NCBI RefSeq assembly: GCF_051414035.1 | Contig: NZ_JBLKNW010000002.1 | Location: 186,001-250,000, forward strand | Length of the DNA: 64,000 nucleotides | From: Halosimplex amylolyticum | GTDB lineage: Archaea > Halobacteriota > Halobacteria > Halobacteriales > Haloarculaceae | Direction of reading: 5' to 3' | Part shown: piece after piece, positions 34,120 to 43,072 of the stretch | Numbering within the stretch: position 1 is the stretch's first letter | How the letters are laid out: each line of letters starts with the position of its first letter | Notes under the pieces: model-generated | The model's input: only the letters and a program-made list of their open reading frames with translations | What the model was told of the DNA's origin: nothing | Databases searched by the model: none | Position numbers and translations under genes: made by a program

Positions 34120-37100
34120 ATGAAACCCGAGGACGAGCGCTACTTCGAACGACTGGAGTCGGGCCTCGACGACGCCTTCGAGGTGGCCGAGGCGGCCCGC
34201 GAGCGCGGCGGCGACCCCACCGACAGCGTGGAGATCCCCGTCGCCCGCGACATGGCCGACCGCGTCGAGAACATCCTCGGCATCGACGGCGTGGCCGAAC
34301 GCGTCCGCGAACTCGAAGGCGAGATGAGCCGCGAGGAAGCGGCGCTCGAACTCGTCTCGGACTTCGTCGACGGCGAGGTGGGCGACTACGACACCCGCGC
34401 CGGGAAGGTCGAGGGCGCGGTTCGCACCGCGGTCGCCCTGCTCACCGAGGGCGTCGTCGCCGCCCCCATCGAGGGGATCGACCGCGTCGAAATCCTCGAG
34501 AACGACGACGGGACGGAGTTCGTCAACGTCTACTACGCGGGCCCGATCCGTTCGGCGGGCGGGACCGCGCAGGCCCTGTCCGTGCTCGTCGCCGACTACG
34601 CCCGCGCGATGCTCGGCATCGACCAGTACAAGGCCCGCGACGACGAGATCGGCCGCTACGCCGAGGAGATCGACCTCTACGACAAGGAGACGGGGCTGCA
34701 GTACACGCCCAAGGAGAAGGAGAGCAAGTTCATCGCCGAGCACATGCCGATCATGCTCGACGGCGAGGCGACCGGCGACGAGGAGGTTTCGGGGTATCGA
34801 GACCTCGAACGCATCGACTCGAACTCCGCCCGCGGCGGGATGTGTCTCGTCATGGCCGAGGGGATCGCCCTGAAGGCCCCGAAGATCCAGCGATACACCC
34901 GCAATCTCGACGAGGTCGACTGGCCGTGGCTCCAGGACCTCATCGACGGCACCATCGGCAAGGAGGAGGGCGACGACGCCGAGGCCGACGGAGAGGAAGA
35001 AGACGCGGAAGCAGACGACGCCGAAGCGGACGACGGCGACGAGAGCGAGGAAGCGGCCGGCCCGCCCCGCCTCGACCCCTCGAAGAAGTTCCTGCGGGAC
35101 CTCATCGCCGGCCGCCCGGTCTTCTCGCACCCGAGCGAAGCGGGCGGCTTCCGCCTGCGCTACGGCCGTGCACGCAACCACGGGAACGCGACCGCCGGCG
35201 TCCATCCCGCGACGATGCACCTCGTCGACGACTTCCTCGCGACGGGGACCCAGATCAAGACCGAGCGGCCGGGCAAGGCCGCGGGCGTCGTCCCCGTCGA
35301 CTCCATCGAGGGACCGACCGTCCGCCTCGCCAACGGCGAGGTCCGGCGCATCGACGACCCCGAGGACGCGCTGGAAGTCCGCAACGGCGTCGAGAAGGTG
35401 ATCGACCTCGGGGAGTACCTCGTCAACTACGGCGAGTTCGTCGAGAACAACCACCCGCTCGCGCCCGCCTCCTACACGGTCGAGTGGTGGGCCCAGGAGT
35501 TCGACGAGGCCGGCGCGGACGTGCAGGCCATGCGCGACTCGACGGACGTGGACCTGTCGAACCCCAGCGCCCAGGAAGCGCTCGACTGGGCGGACGAGTA
35601 CGACGCGCCGTTGCACCCCAAATACACCTACTGCTGGCACGACCTGAGCGTCGACGAGGTGTGCGCGCTGGCTGACGCCGTGGATCAGGGACGGATCGCG
35701 CAGACTGATGGGGCGAGCGAGGCGCGAAGCGCCTCGAAAGCGAGCGGGGAGCGTAGCGACCCGCGAGCCGTGGCGCAGGACCCAGACGACAGGGACGGCG
35801 ACGGCGACCGCTCCATGACCACTCAGCACGACGCCGCGACCGACGGCCACGACCGCGACGCCGGTGCCGCGGCCGCTGGCGACCTCGTCCTCCCGCGCTC
35901 GCCGCCCGTCAGCGAGGCGGTCGAACACCTCCTCGTCGAGCACACCCAGACCGACGAGACGCTCGTGATCCCGGACTGGCGCCCGCTCGTCCGTACCCTC
36001 GGCTTTTCCGACTCGCTGGAGCGCGAGTGGACGCCCGCCGACCTCTCGGAGCGTGCACGCACCTACGGCGGAGGCGAGGCGAGCGACGCGCAACTCGACT
36101 CGTCGGCGGCATCCACGGAGGACGGTGCCAACGCCATCGAGGCCGTCAACGAGATCGCCCCCTTCCCGGTCCGCGAGCGCGCCCCGACGCGCATCGGCAA
36201 CCGGATGGGTCGCCCGGAGAAGTCCGAGAGCCGCGACCTCTCGCCGGCGGTCCACACCCTGTTCCCCATCGGCGAGGCCGGCGGTTCCCAGCGGAAAGTC
36301 GGTGACGCGGCGGTGGCCGGCGACAGCTACGACGACACCCAGGGCAAGGTCGAGGTCGAGGTCGGTCGCCAGGAGTGCACCGACTGCGGGACGCGGACGT
36401 ACAAACCCCGCTGTCCCGACTGCGGCGGCGTCTGCGAGGCCGTCTACGTCTGCCCCGACTGCGACACCGAGGTCGCGGTCGACGAGTCCGGCCGCGCGGA
36501 GTGTTCGCGCTGCGAGACGCTCGCGCGCCCCACCCAGACCGAGGTCGTCGACGTCAACAGCGAGTTCAAGGACGCGCTGGCGAACCTCAACGAACGACCC
36601 ACCGCCTACGACGCGCTCAAGGCCGTCAAGGGCCTCTCCTCGGAGAAGAAGACGCCCGAACCGATGGAGAAGGGTATCCTCCGCGCGAAACACGGCGTCT
36701 CCGCGTTCAAGGACGGCACCGTCCGCTACGACATGACCGACCTGCCCGTCACGGCCGTCCGCCCCTCCGAACTCGACGTGACCGCCGACGCGTTCCGCGC
36801 GCTGGGCTACGAGGAGGACATCCACGGCCAGCCGCTCCAGCACGACGACCAGCTGGTCGAACTCAACGTCCAGGACGTCGTCCTCTCGGAGGGCGCCGCC
36901 GAGCACATGCTCAAGACCGCCGACTTCGTCGACGACCTGCTGGAATCCTACTACGGCCTCGACCCGTTCTACAACCTCGAAGAGCGCGACGACCTCGTCG
37001 GGGAGTTGGTCTTCGGGATGGCACCCCACACGAGCGCCGCGACCGTCGGCAGAATTGTCGGCTTCACGACAGCAGCAGTTGGCTACGCTCACCCCTATTT

Positions 37101-39345
37101 CCACGCCGCGAAGAGGAGGAATTGCTTCCATCCGGATACCAAGGTCTGGTACGAGGACGAGGTGGGCGAATGGCACCACGAGACCATCGAGCAGTTAGTC
37201 GAAACCCGTCTGGAGAACCCGGATAAAGACGATTTCGGAGCGCTCGTTCAGGAACTACCCGGTAATCTCTCAGTCCCATCCGTAACGGAAGACGGTGAAC
37301 CGACCCAGAAACCGGTCAAAGCGGTGTCGAAGCATCCGTCGACTGATCACCTACTCGAGATCGAGACGAAGACGGGTCGAACACTCACTGTGTCTCCCGA
37401 ACACTCGATGCGTCGGTGGGACGGAGAGATCGAGCGGCTATCCGCTCGCGATCTCGAAGTAGGCGACGATCTCCCGATGCCGAAGTCGGTTCAGGTCGAT
37501 GGACATCAAGAACAGATCGATCTCTTGAAAGAGTTCTGTGAATCCGACGCGATTCCGAACGATGACCTCGTGGTCCGCGGACTGGGATCGGACCGGATCA
37601 AATCGCTGTTCGACGAAGCGACGCCCGGTGAGTACTATCTCAAGCCCACTACCGAACAGTTGGGACTGAGCGACTCCACCGTCTACAACTGGGTAAACCG
37701 GGACAGCGTTCCGGTCGCTGTTTTCGATGAACTCTTCGAGCAGTCTCCGGCCGAAGTACTCCCCGACGATATCGTGCTTTCACTGCGTCGAGACACCGCC
37801 ACTGTAGAACGAAACCTCACGGTCGACGACAAGTTCGCCACTGTCCTCGGATACTACGCTGCGGAGGGGTTCACGCGTCAGAGCGAGGCAAATTTCTATC
37901 AGACGACGATTTGCATTCCGGATCAGGTCGCACGTGATCAGATTATCGAGACCTTCCACAGTTCGCTCGGTATCGATGGATTCGAAGAGAACGAGTGGAA
38001 AATAACGGTTTCGAGCAGATTGGTGACCGCTCTGTTCGACGAGATTCTGGACACCGGCTGCCGAGCGGAAACGAAACGAATCCCGGATTCAGTGCTCGCT
38101 GGTCCGAGAGACACTCTTCGATCGTTCCTCGCGGCATACTTCAGCGGTGACGGGAGTGTGTCCAGTTCCCGTATCGAGGTGCGGGCCCATACCGTGAGCG
38201 ACGAGTTAAAATCCGACCTCATCGCCGCGTTGAAACGGTTCGGGGTCGTCACGAAGGCCTATCGAGAAACGCGGACACCGGAAACCGGGGCCATCGCCGA
38301 GTTCTACGACGAACCGAAGACGTTCGAGTCGTGGGTCCTCAAGGTAACGTCAGAGAACGCCGTTCGATTTGCGAACGAAATTGGGTTCCATCTCCCGCGA
38401 AAAAGCGAAACGTTGCAGGAGTCGGTCGATTCGATCGAAGTCCGAACTCAGCGGCTCTGTGGAGATGGCGGAGATATCTGGCTAGACCAAATCGAGTCTA
38501 TCGATATTGTCGAGAGCGAAACGTCACATCTGTACTCACTGACAGTCGAGGACACTAACACGCTAGTTGCTGAAGACCTGTTTGTCGGCCAATGCGACGG
38601 TGACGAGGACTGCGTGATGCTTCTCATGGACGGACTGCTCAACTTCTCGAAACAGTTCCTGCCCGACCAGCGCGGGGGGCAGATGGACGCGCCGCTGGTC
38701 ATGTCCTCGCGGATCGACCCGGCGGAGATCGACGACGAGGCGCACAACGTCGACATCATGCGGGAGTACCCGAAGGAGTTCTACGAGGCGACGCGCGAAC
38801 TCGCGGACCCGGAGGACGTCGAGGACGTCATGACCATCGCGGAGGCGACGCTGGGGACCGACGAGGAGTACACGGGCTTCGACCACACCCACGACACGAC
38901 GAACATCGCGGCGGGACCGGCGCTGTCGGCGTACAAGACCCTCGGGTCGATGGAGGAGAAGATGGACGCCCAGCTCGAGCTCTCGCGGAAGATCCGGGCG
39001 GTCGACGAGACGGACGTGGCCGAGCGGATCATCGAGTACCACTTCCTGCCAGACCTTATCGGGAACCTGCGGGCCTTCAGCCGCCAGGACGTGCGCTGTC
39101 TGGACTGCGGCGAGAAGTACCGGCGGATGCCCCTCTCGGGCGACTGCCGGGAGTGCGGCGGCCGCGTCAACCTCACCGTCCACGAGGGCTCGGTCAACAA
39201 GTACATCGAGACCGCCACCCGCGTCGCCGAGGAGTTCGGCTGCCGGACCTACACGAAACAGCGCCTCGAAGTGCTCGACCGGTCGATAAAGCGGGTGTTC
39301 GAGAACGACAACAACAAGCAGAGCGGGATTGCGGACTTCATGTAA
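34120..39345 (+). CDS. polC: DNA polymerase D large subunit DP2 with intein
   Basis: A 1741-residue precursor of the catalytic subunit of archaeal family-D DNA polymerase, about 1251 residues after splicing. Features are IEGIDRVEILENDDGTEFVN, YYAGPIRSAGGTAQALS, HMPIMLDGEATGDEE, zinc fingers CTDCGTRTYKPRCPDCGG and CPDCD...CSRC, HPYFHAAKRRN-intein-CDGDEDCVMLLMDGLLNFS (the catalytic acid region) and the C-terminal zinc finger CLDCGEK...CRECGG. An acidic stretch (about 285-320) and a 20-codon palindromic insert (531-550) expand variable regions. The intein occupies residues 1002-1491. It should work with the small subunit DP1 encoded elsewhere. It lies 13 nt after the PPC gene. Confidence 0.95.
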   Translation: MKPEDERYFERLESGLDDAFEVAEAARERGGDPTDSVEIPVARDMADRVENILGIDGVAERVRELEGEMSREEAALELVSDFVDGEVGDYDTRAGKVEGAVRTAVALLTEGVVAAPIEGIDRVEILENDDGTEFVNVYYAGPIRSAGGTAQALSVLVADYARAMLGIDQYKARDDEIGRYAEEIDLYDKETGLQYTPKEKESKFIAEHMPIMLDGEATGDEEVSGYRDLERIDSNSARGGMCLVMAEGIALKAPKIQRYTRNLDEVDWPWLQDLIDGTIGKEEGDDAEADGEEEDAEADDAEADDGDESEEAAGPPRLDPSKKFLRDLIAGRPVFSHPSEAGGFRLRYGRARNHGNATAGVHPATMHLVDDFLATGTQIKTERPGKAAGVVPVDSIEGPTVRLANGEVRRIDDPEDALEVRNGVEKVIDLGEYLVNYGEFVENNHPLAPASYTVEWWAQEFDEAGADVQAMRDSTDVDLSNPSAQEALDWADEYDAPLHPKYTYCWHDLSVDEVCALADAVDQGRIAQTDGASEARSASKASGERSDPRAVAQDPDDRDGDGDRSMTTQHDAATDGHDRDAGAAAAGDLVLPRSPPVSEAVEHLLVEHTQTDETLVIPDWRPLVRTLGFSDSLEREWTPADLSERARTYGGGEASDAQLDSSAASTEDGANAIEAVNEIAPFPVRERAPTRIGNRMGRPEKSESRDLSPAVHTLFPIGEAGGSQRKVGDAAVAGDSYDDTQGKVEVEVGRQECTDCGTRTYKPRCPDCGGVCEAVYVCPDCDTEVAVDESGRAECSRCETLARPTQTEVVDVNSEFKDALANLNERPTAYDALKAVKGLSSEKKTPEPMEKGILRAKHGVSAFKDGTVRYDMTDLPVTAVRPSELDVTADAFRALGYEEDIHGQPLQHDDQLVELNVQDVVLSEGAAEHMLKTADFVDDLLESYYGLDPFYNLEERDDLVGELVFGMAPHTSAATVGRIVGFTTAAVGYAHPYFHAAKRRNCFHPDTKVWYEDEVGEWHHETIEQLVETRLENPDKDDFGALVQELPGNLSVPSVTEDGEPTQKPVKAVSKHPSTDHLLEIETKTGRTLTVSPEHSMRRWDGEIERLSARDLEVGDDLPMPKSVQVDGHQEQIDLLKEFCESDAIPNDDLVVRGLGSDRIKSLFDEATPGEYYLKPTTEQLGLSDSTVYNWVNRDSVPVAVFDELFEQSPAEVLPDDIVLSLRRDTATVERNLTVDDKFATVLGYYAAEGFTRQSEANFYQTTICIPDQVARDQIIETFHSSLGIDGFEENEWKITVSSRLVTALFDEILDTGCRAETKRIPDSVLAGPRDTLRSFLAAYFSGDGSVSSSRIEVRAHTVSDELKSDLIAALKRFGVVTKAYRETRTPETGAIAEFYDEPKTFESWVLKVTSENAVRFANEIGFHLPRKSETLQESVDSIEVRTQRLCGDGGDIWLDQIESIDIVESETSHLYSLTVEDTNTLVAEDLFVGQCDGDEDCVMLLMDGLLNFSKQFLPDQRGGQMDAPLVMSSRIDPAEIDDEAHNVDIMREYPKEFYEATRELADPEDVEDVMTIAEATLGTDEEYTGFDHTHDTTNIAAGPALSAYKTLGSMEEKMDAQLELSRKIRAVDETDVAERIIEYHFLPDLIGNLRAFSRQDVRCLDCGEKYRRMPLSGDCRECGGRVNLTVHEGSVNKYIETATRVAEEFGCRTYTKQRLEVLDRSIKRVFENDNNKQSGIADFM
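35710..35769 (+). repeat. In-frame palindromic element inside DP2
   Basis: Sixty bases encode GASEARSASKASGERSDPRA. The first half (GAGCGAGGCGCGAAGCGCCTCG) is an inverted repeat also found in serB. The second half (GCGAGCGGGGAGCGTAGCGACCCGCGAGCC) matches the intergenic repeats after ahcY and after the aminopeptidase gene. The frame is kept. Confidence 0.65.
37123..38592 (+). mobile_element. DP2 intein with LAGLIDADG homing endonuclease
   Basis: 490 residues, starting CFHPDTKVWYED after the extein KRRN and ending EDLFVGQ before extein Cys (CDGDED). Splicing block B is TLTVSPEHSM. The endonuclease motifs are LGYYAAEGF and FLAAYFSGDGSV (DOD/LAGLIDADG type). The last residues are Gly-Gln instead of the usual His-Asn; an archaeal DP2 (PolII) intein ending in Gln is known from Pyrococcus. 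Its DNA is visibly less GC-rich than the host gene, and the roughly 80 nt of extein just upstream also use atypical codons. Confidence 0.93.
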
Positions 39346-39352
39346 AACCATC

Positions 39353-39395
39353 TTTTTCGCTGGGGGGTCGCCTCCGGCGACCCCCCAGCGAAAAA
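39353..39395 (+). terminator. Perfect 20-bp hairpin with T/A flanks after DP2
   Basis: The left arm 39353-39372 (TTTTTCGCTGGGGGGTCGCC) pairs perfectly with 39376-39395 across a 3-nt loop, starting 8 nt after the DP2 stop. It could act as a 3'-end signal or simply be the core of the repeat element that also follows tRNA-Ser. Confidence 0.5.
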
Positions 39396-39679
39396 CATGG
39401 GTGAAAAAGGCCGGAACCTCGCTTCGCTCGGTTCCGGTGAACCGCGCTCGCTTCGCTCGGCGGATGCTCAGTACAGTCCATAGAGTGAACGATCGCGGTG
39501 GCGCGCGCTGTCGCGGGTTTCATCCCGCGACGGCACCGTGCGAGGGACGAGTAGCGAGGGACCGAAGGTCCCTCGGACCATGCGAACGGCGCCGAAGGCG
39601 CCGTGAGCAGAGAGCGCAACGCAGTGAGCACCGCAGTCGGCTGGGGAGGTGTGTGGTGCGGTGCTGTGCTGTCCCTGGT

Positions 39680-39790
39680 GGACTGAAAGGGCGAGGCGCG
39701 CTCGGGGGTGGTGCGCGGGCTCTATCCGAGGGAGGGCCAGCGACCGAGGATATCCCGCACAGCACCCCCGAGCGGGCCGAGGGCTTTCAA
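39680..39790 (+). other. Long-hairpin element copy C
   Basis: GGACTGAAAGGGCGAGGCG, the stem CTCGGGGGTGGTGCGCGGG with CCCGCACAGCACCCCCGAG, the conserved CTATCCGAGG...CCGAGGATAT loop, and CGGGCCGAGGGCTTTCAA. The stem sequence differs from copies A/B but remains paired. Confidence 0.6.
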
Positions 39791-39935
39791 CGCCTGCTGT
39801 TGGCTGCGGTCGCTCCGACTCGACTTCCTTCCATAACCAAGCCCACAGAAACAACTGCTCAACGAGCACACGAACCGAACACCGCGGGGATCCAGACACC
39901 CAAATCACGAAGTAGCTGTACTCGCTGTACTACCC

Positions 39936-41606
39936 ATGGCACCCGTCCCGTGGCCGGCGGCGGCCTCGCTGCTCGCCGCGGGCGGGACAGTCCTGCTCGT
40001 TCGATACCTCTGGCGCTACCGCGACAAGCCCGGCGCGGACTGGTTCCTCGCGAGCCTGGGCTGCCAGACGCTATGGAGCGTCGCCTACGGGGTAGCACTC
40101 CTGACGTTCGCCGAGCCGGTGCGCTGGGCCCTGGAAGTCGTCTCCTGGGCCGCGATGGCGGGGACGGGGGTCTACTTCCTGGCGTTCGCGCTGGCGTACA
40201 CCGGCCGCGGGCGCCTCGTCGAGCGGTGGTGGCGGGGATTTCTCGCCACCCCGCTGGTGATCGGGCTGATCGGGGCGACGAACCCGCTCCACGGACTGGC
40301 CTGGTCCGACTTCACGGTGGTTCCTGTCGCCGGGATGGCGGGGGCGACCTACGACGTGCGACTGTGGGCGGTCGTCGCCGCGACGGTCGGCGTCTCGCTG
40401 ATCACCGTCGGGAGCCTCGTGCTGTTCGACACGGTCGTCAGCTACGGGCCGCTGTACCGGCGCGAGGCGGTGGCGGTGGGGCTGAGTACGATTCCGCCAG
40501 TGGTCGCGGTGCTCGGCTGGCTCTACGGCGCGGGACCGATCCCCGAGGTGAATCTCGCGACGGCCGCCTTCTTGCCACACGTCGCGCTCGACGCCTACGC
40601 GTTCGTCGGGAGCGACATGTTCGAGTTCCACCCCGCGACGCGACGGGCCGGCGAGCGGGCGGCGATCGACGACCTCGGCGCACCGGTGGTGATCGTCGAC
40701 GAACAGCGCCGGATCGTCACGCTCAACGGTGCAGCGGAGACGGTGTTCGACGTGACGAAGGCGGCGGCACTGACGCGCCCGCTCGACGACCTGCTCGGCG
40801 AGGGGAGCGTCGATCCGACCGGCGGGGACGACGTCGTGATGGTCCGCGACGGCGGGCGCCAGCGGGTCTTCGCGGTGACGGCGACGTCCCTCTCGGACGC
40901 GGGCGGGACGCACGTTGGCTACACCGTCGTCTTCCAGGACGTGACCGACGAGCGCCGACGCGAGCAGCGCCTCGACGTCCTCAACCGCGTCCTCCGGCAC
41001 AACCTCCGCAACGACATGACGGTCGTGCGGGGGTTCACCGAGGCGGCGGCCGAACGCGTCGACGACGAGGAGGCCAGGTCGATGCTCGACCGGGCGACGT
41101 CGAAAGCCACGGAGCTGACGGCGCTCGGGGCGAAAGCCCGAACGGTCGAGCGCGTCATCGACAGCGACCCGCGCTCGGAGCGAGTCGATATCGCGGACCT
41201 GCTCGCGACCGTCCGCGACGAGCACGCCGACGAACGCGGAGACGGAACGGTGACCGTCGACGCGGCCGACCTGGCGGTCACGACGGATCCGGCGGTCCTG
41301 CAGGTCGTCGTCGGTGCGCTGCTGGAGAACGCGCTCGAACACGCCGGCGAGGCGCCGACCGTCGAACTCTCGGCCGAGCGCCGGGACGGGGAGGTCGCGG
41401 TCGTCGTCGCCGACGACGGGCTGGGCGTGCCCGACCACGAACTCGCCGTGCTCTCCGCGGGCGCGGAGTCGGCGCTCGAACACGGCTCGGGGCTGGGTCT
41501 CTGGGTGGCCGACTGGGGCGCGACGGCGCTCGGCGGCGCCCTCGCCGTCGATACGACCGAGGGGACCGTCGCGACGGTCACCGTACCAGGCGGAGCGGGA
41601 GACTGA
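39936..41606 (+). CDS. Sensor histidine kinase with 7TM N-terminus and PAS
   Basis: A 556-residue kinase. Seven membrane helices (about 1-225) form the histidine-kinase N-terminal 7TM region; FHPATRRAGERAAI leads into a PAS domain (about 245-335). HisKA has VLRHNLRNDM with phospho-accepting His355, the HNLRN variant common in haloarchaea. The ATPase domain has LLENALEHAG (N box), DDGLGVPDHE (G1) and SGLGLWVADW (G2). The lack of a following receiver gene leaves its partner open. The promoter lies in the AT-richer end of island C. Confidence 0.9.
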   Translation: MAPVPWPAAASLLAAGGTVLLVRYLWRYRDKPGADWFLASLGCQTLWSVAYGVALLTFAEPVRWALEVVSWAAMAGTGVYFLAFALAYTGRGRLVERWWRGFLATPLVIGLIGATNPLHGLAWSDFTVVPVAGMAGATYDVRLWAVVAATVGVSLITVGSLVLFDTVVSYGPLYRREAVAVGLSTIPPVVAVLGWLYGAGPIPEVNLATAAFLPHVALDAYAFVGSDMFEFHPATRRAGERAAIDDLGAPVVIVDEQRRIVTLNGAAETVFDVTKAAALTRPLDDLLGEGSVDPTGGDDVVMVRDGGRQRVFAVTATSLSDAGGTHVGYTVVFQDVTDERRREQRLDVLNRVLRHNLRNDMTVVRGFTEAAAERVDDEEARSMLDRATSKATELTALGAKARTVERVIDSDPRSERVDIADLLATVRDEHADERGDGTVTVDAADLAVTTDPAVLQVVVGALLENALEHAGEAPTVELSAERRDGEVAVVVADDGLGVPDHELAVLSAGAESALEHGSGLGLWVADWGATALGGALAVDTTEGTVATVTVPGGAGD

Positions 41607-41645
41607 CGGGGAGTTCCACGGCAGGAGCGACGAGGGAGACGACCC

Positions 41646-42209
41646 TCAGAGCCGGTCTTCGAGGACGGCGCCGAAGCCGGCGGCGCCGATGCAGAAGGCG
41701 ACGAGGCCGCCGATGCCGGTCAGAACGAGGCCACCGTTGAGCGCGGCGGCGACGACGAGGAGCTTCGTCCAGTCGTCGCCGTCGCGGCCGACGATGCGCT
41801 CGGCGATGGCGAGGAAGGCGACGGCGGCACCGACGGCCCAGACGACGTAGGTGAGTAGCCCGAGACCGAGCGCGAGCGGAATCCCGATCAGGGTGAAAAA
41901 GAGGACGATGATAGCGAGTACGGCGAATATCAGGACGAGGAATCCGTAGACGAACGACCCGACGGGGTCGTCCAGAACCGCGGCCATCCGGTCTTCGGTG
42001 AACTCGGGGGCGACGGCGACGAGGATGGCGCCGACGATCAGCGTCGTCAGGAAGGAACCGACGGCGCTCCCGACCACGTTGGCGACGGGGTCGATATCGA
42101 CGTCCACGTCGACCTGGAGCAACAGCGTCGAGAGGTCGACTTGCAGTGCCAGCGCCGAGAGGTCGGTCTGGAGCGCCAGCACCGGGGGGCCGACTGCGGG
42201 GGAAAACAT
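41646..42209 (-). CDS. Polytopic membrane protein of unknown function
   Basis: 187 residues. An N-terminal Leu/Asp-rich repeat (QTDLSALALQVDLSTLLLQV) precedes about five membrane helices (about 45-70, 88-112, 112-135, 140-160, 165-185). PEFTEDRMAAVLDDPVGSFV before helix 2 resembles the membrane tail of some haloarchaeal cytoskeletal/bactofilin-associated proteins, but I cannot assign a family firmly. The ATG giving MFSPAVGPPVLAL is chosen. It is convergent with the kinase, 39 nt apart. Confidence 0.7.
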   Translation of the reverse strand: MFSPAVGPPVLALQTDLSALALQVDLSTLLLQVDVDVDIDPVANVVGSAVGSFLTTLIVGAILVAVAPEFTEDRMAAVLDDPVGSFVYGFLVLIFAVLAIIVLFFTLIGIPLALGLGLLTYVVWAVGAAVAFLAIAERIVGRDGDDWTKLLVVAAALNGGLVLTGIGGLVAFCIGAAGFGAVLEDRL

Positions 42210-42277
42210 AGTCCGAACGTCGACGGCCGACCGTAAGTAGCCACCGCCGGCCGCGAACCGCCGAGGTGACACGCCGA

Positions 42278-42967
42278 CTACCCCTCGACGCAGATATCGA
42301 CGAAGTTCCGCAGGATCCGCAGACCGGTCTCGCCCGATTTCTCCGGGTGGAACTGGGTGCCGAAGACGTTGCCGCGCTCGTTGGCGACGATCGAGGCGAA
42401 GTCCGTCCCGTAGTCGGTCGTCGCCACGACCGCCTCGGCGTCGTCCGGTTCGGCGTAGTAGGAGTGGACGAAGTAGGCGTACTGGCCGTCGACGGAGCCC
42501 CCGGCTCCGTCTTCTCGTGGCGTCTTCGACGCCACGCCGTCGACGAGCGGGTGGTCACGCTGGACGTCGAGTTCGTTCCAGCCCATGTGCGGGACCTTCA
42601 GGTCGCCGCGGAAGCGGACGTTCTTCCCGGGTATCAGGTCGAGTCCTTCCACGTCGCCCTGTCCCTCGCGCTCGGCCTCTTCGCTGGTCGTGAGCAGCAT
42701 CTGCATGCCCAGGCAGATGCCGAAGAGGGGGGTGCCGGCCGCGGCCTGCTCGACCAGCGCGTCGCGGAAGGGGCCGGCGTTGTCCATGCCCTCGGAGAAG
42801 GCGCCGACGCCGGGGAGGACGATCCCGTCGACGCCGTCGAAGTCACCGGGGTCGTCGCTGAGCTCGACGGTCGCGCCCGCGCGTTCGAGGCCGCGCGTGA
42901 CGCTCCGGAGGTTCCCCAGCCCGTAGTCGACCACGACGACCTCGGCCGCGGTCTGTCGCGTGTTCAT
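42278..42967 (-). CDS. hisH: Imidazole glycerol phosphate synthase, glutaminase subunit
   Basis: A 229-residue class I glutamine amidotransferase feeding ammonia to HisF in histidine biosynthesis. VVVDYGLGNLRSV at the start, LPGVGAFSEGM, the nucleophile motif GICLGMQMLL, PHMGWNELDV and the catalytic FHPEKSGETGLRIL are all present. Between HPLVDG and QYAYFVHSYYAEP there is an extra stretch of about 14-17 residues (VASKTPREDGAGGSVDG) encoded by two perfect hairpins. The ATG giving MNTRQTAAEVVVV is chosen. No other his genes are adjacent. Confidence 0.92.
   Translation of the reverse strand: MNTRQTAAEVVVVDYGLGNLRSVTRGLERAGATVELSDDPGDFDGVDGIVLPGVGAFSEGMDNAGPFRDALVEQAAAGTPLFGICLGMQMLLTTSEEAEREGQGDVEGLDLIPGKNVRFRGDLKVPHMGWNELDVQRDHPLVDGVASKTPREDGAGGSVDGQYAYFVHSYYAEPDDAEAVVATTDYGTDFASIVANERGNVFGTQFHPEKSGETGLRILRNFVDICVEG
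42486..42544. repeat. Two-hairpin insertion inside hisH flanked by 8-bp direct repeats
   Basis: CCGTCGAC occurs at 42486-42493 and 42537-42544, 51 bp (17 codons) apart. Between them are two perfect hairpins: GACGGAGCC/GGCTCCGTC (42491-42511, 3-nt loop) and GTGGCGTC/GACGCCAC (42517-42535, 3-nt loop). Length and position suggest an insertion with an 8-bp target duplication. Confidence 0.7.
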
Positions 42968-43072
42968 GGAAGCGACTACGAACACCGCGGACAAGTCCCT
43001 TTCCGTCCGGGCGAAGCCTGCGGGTCGCGACGGGTCCGACCCAGCCGAAGAAAATCGCGGAACCGTCGCCGG

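Larger units (their letters stand above)
39346..39935. repeat. Repeat island C between DP2 and the 7TM kinase
   Basis: No gene. It contains the perfect 20-bp hairpin and TTTTT-hairpin element (39346-39475), a GCGAGGGACCGAAGGTCCCTCGG hairpin block shared with island A (39556-39610), the long-hairpin element (39680-39790), and a less GC-rich final 100 bp (from about 39830) that probably holds the promoter of the kinase gene. Confidence 0.7.

Noticed and set aside
33595..37179. A 1194-codon reverse-strand frame opposite DP2
   Set aside because: Val/Gly/Arg/Leu-rich composition without motifs, exactly antisense to the strongly supported DP2 gene; a GC-driven shadow.
39329..41740. An 803-codon frame overlapping the 7TM kinase
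   Set aside because: Arg-rich composition and start inside a repeat island; the kinase frame has all expected motifs.
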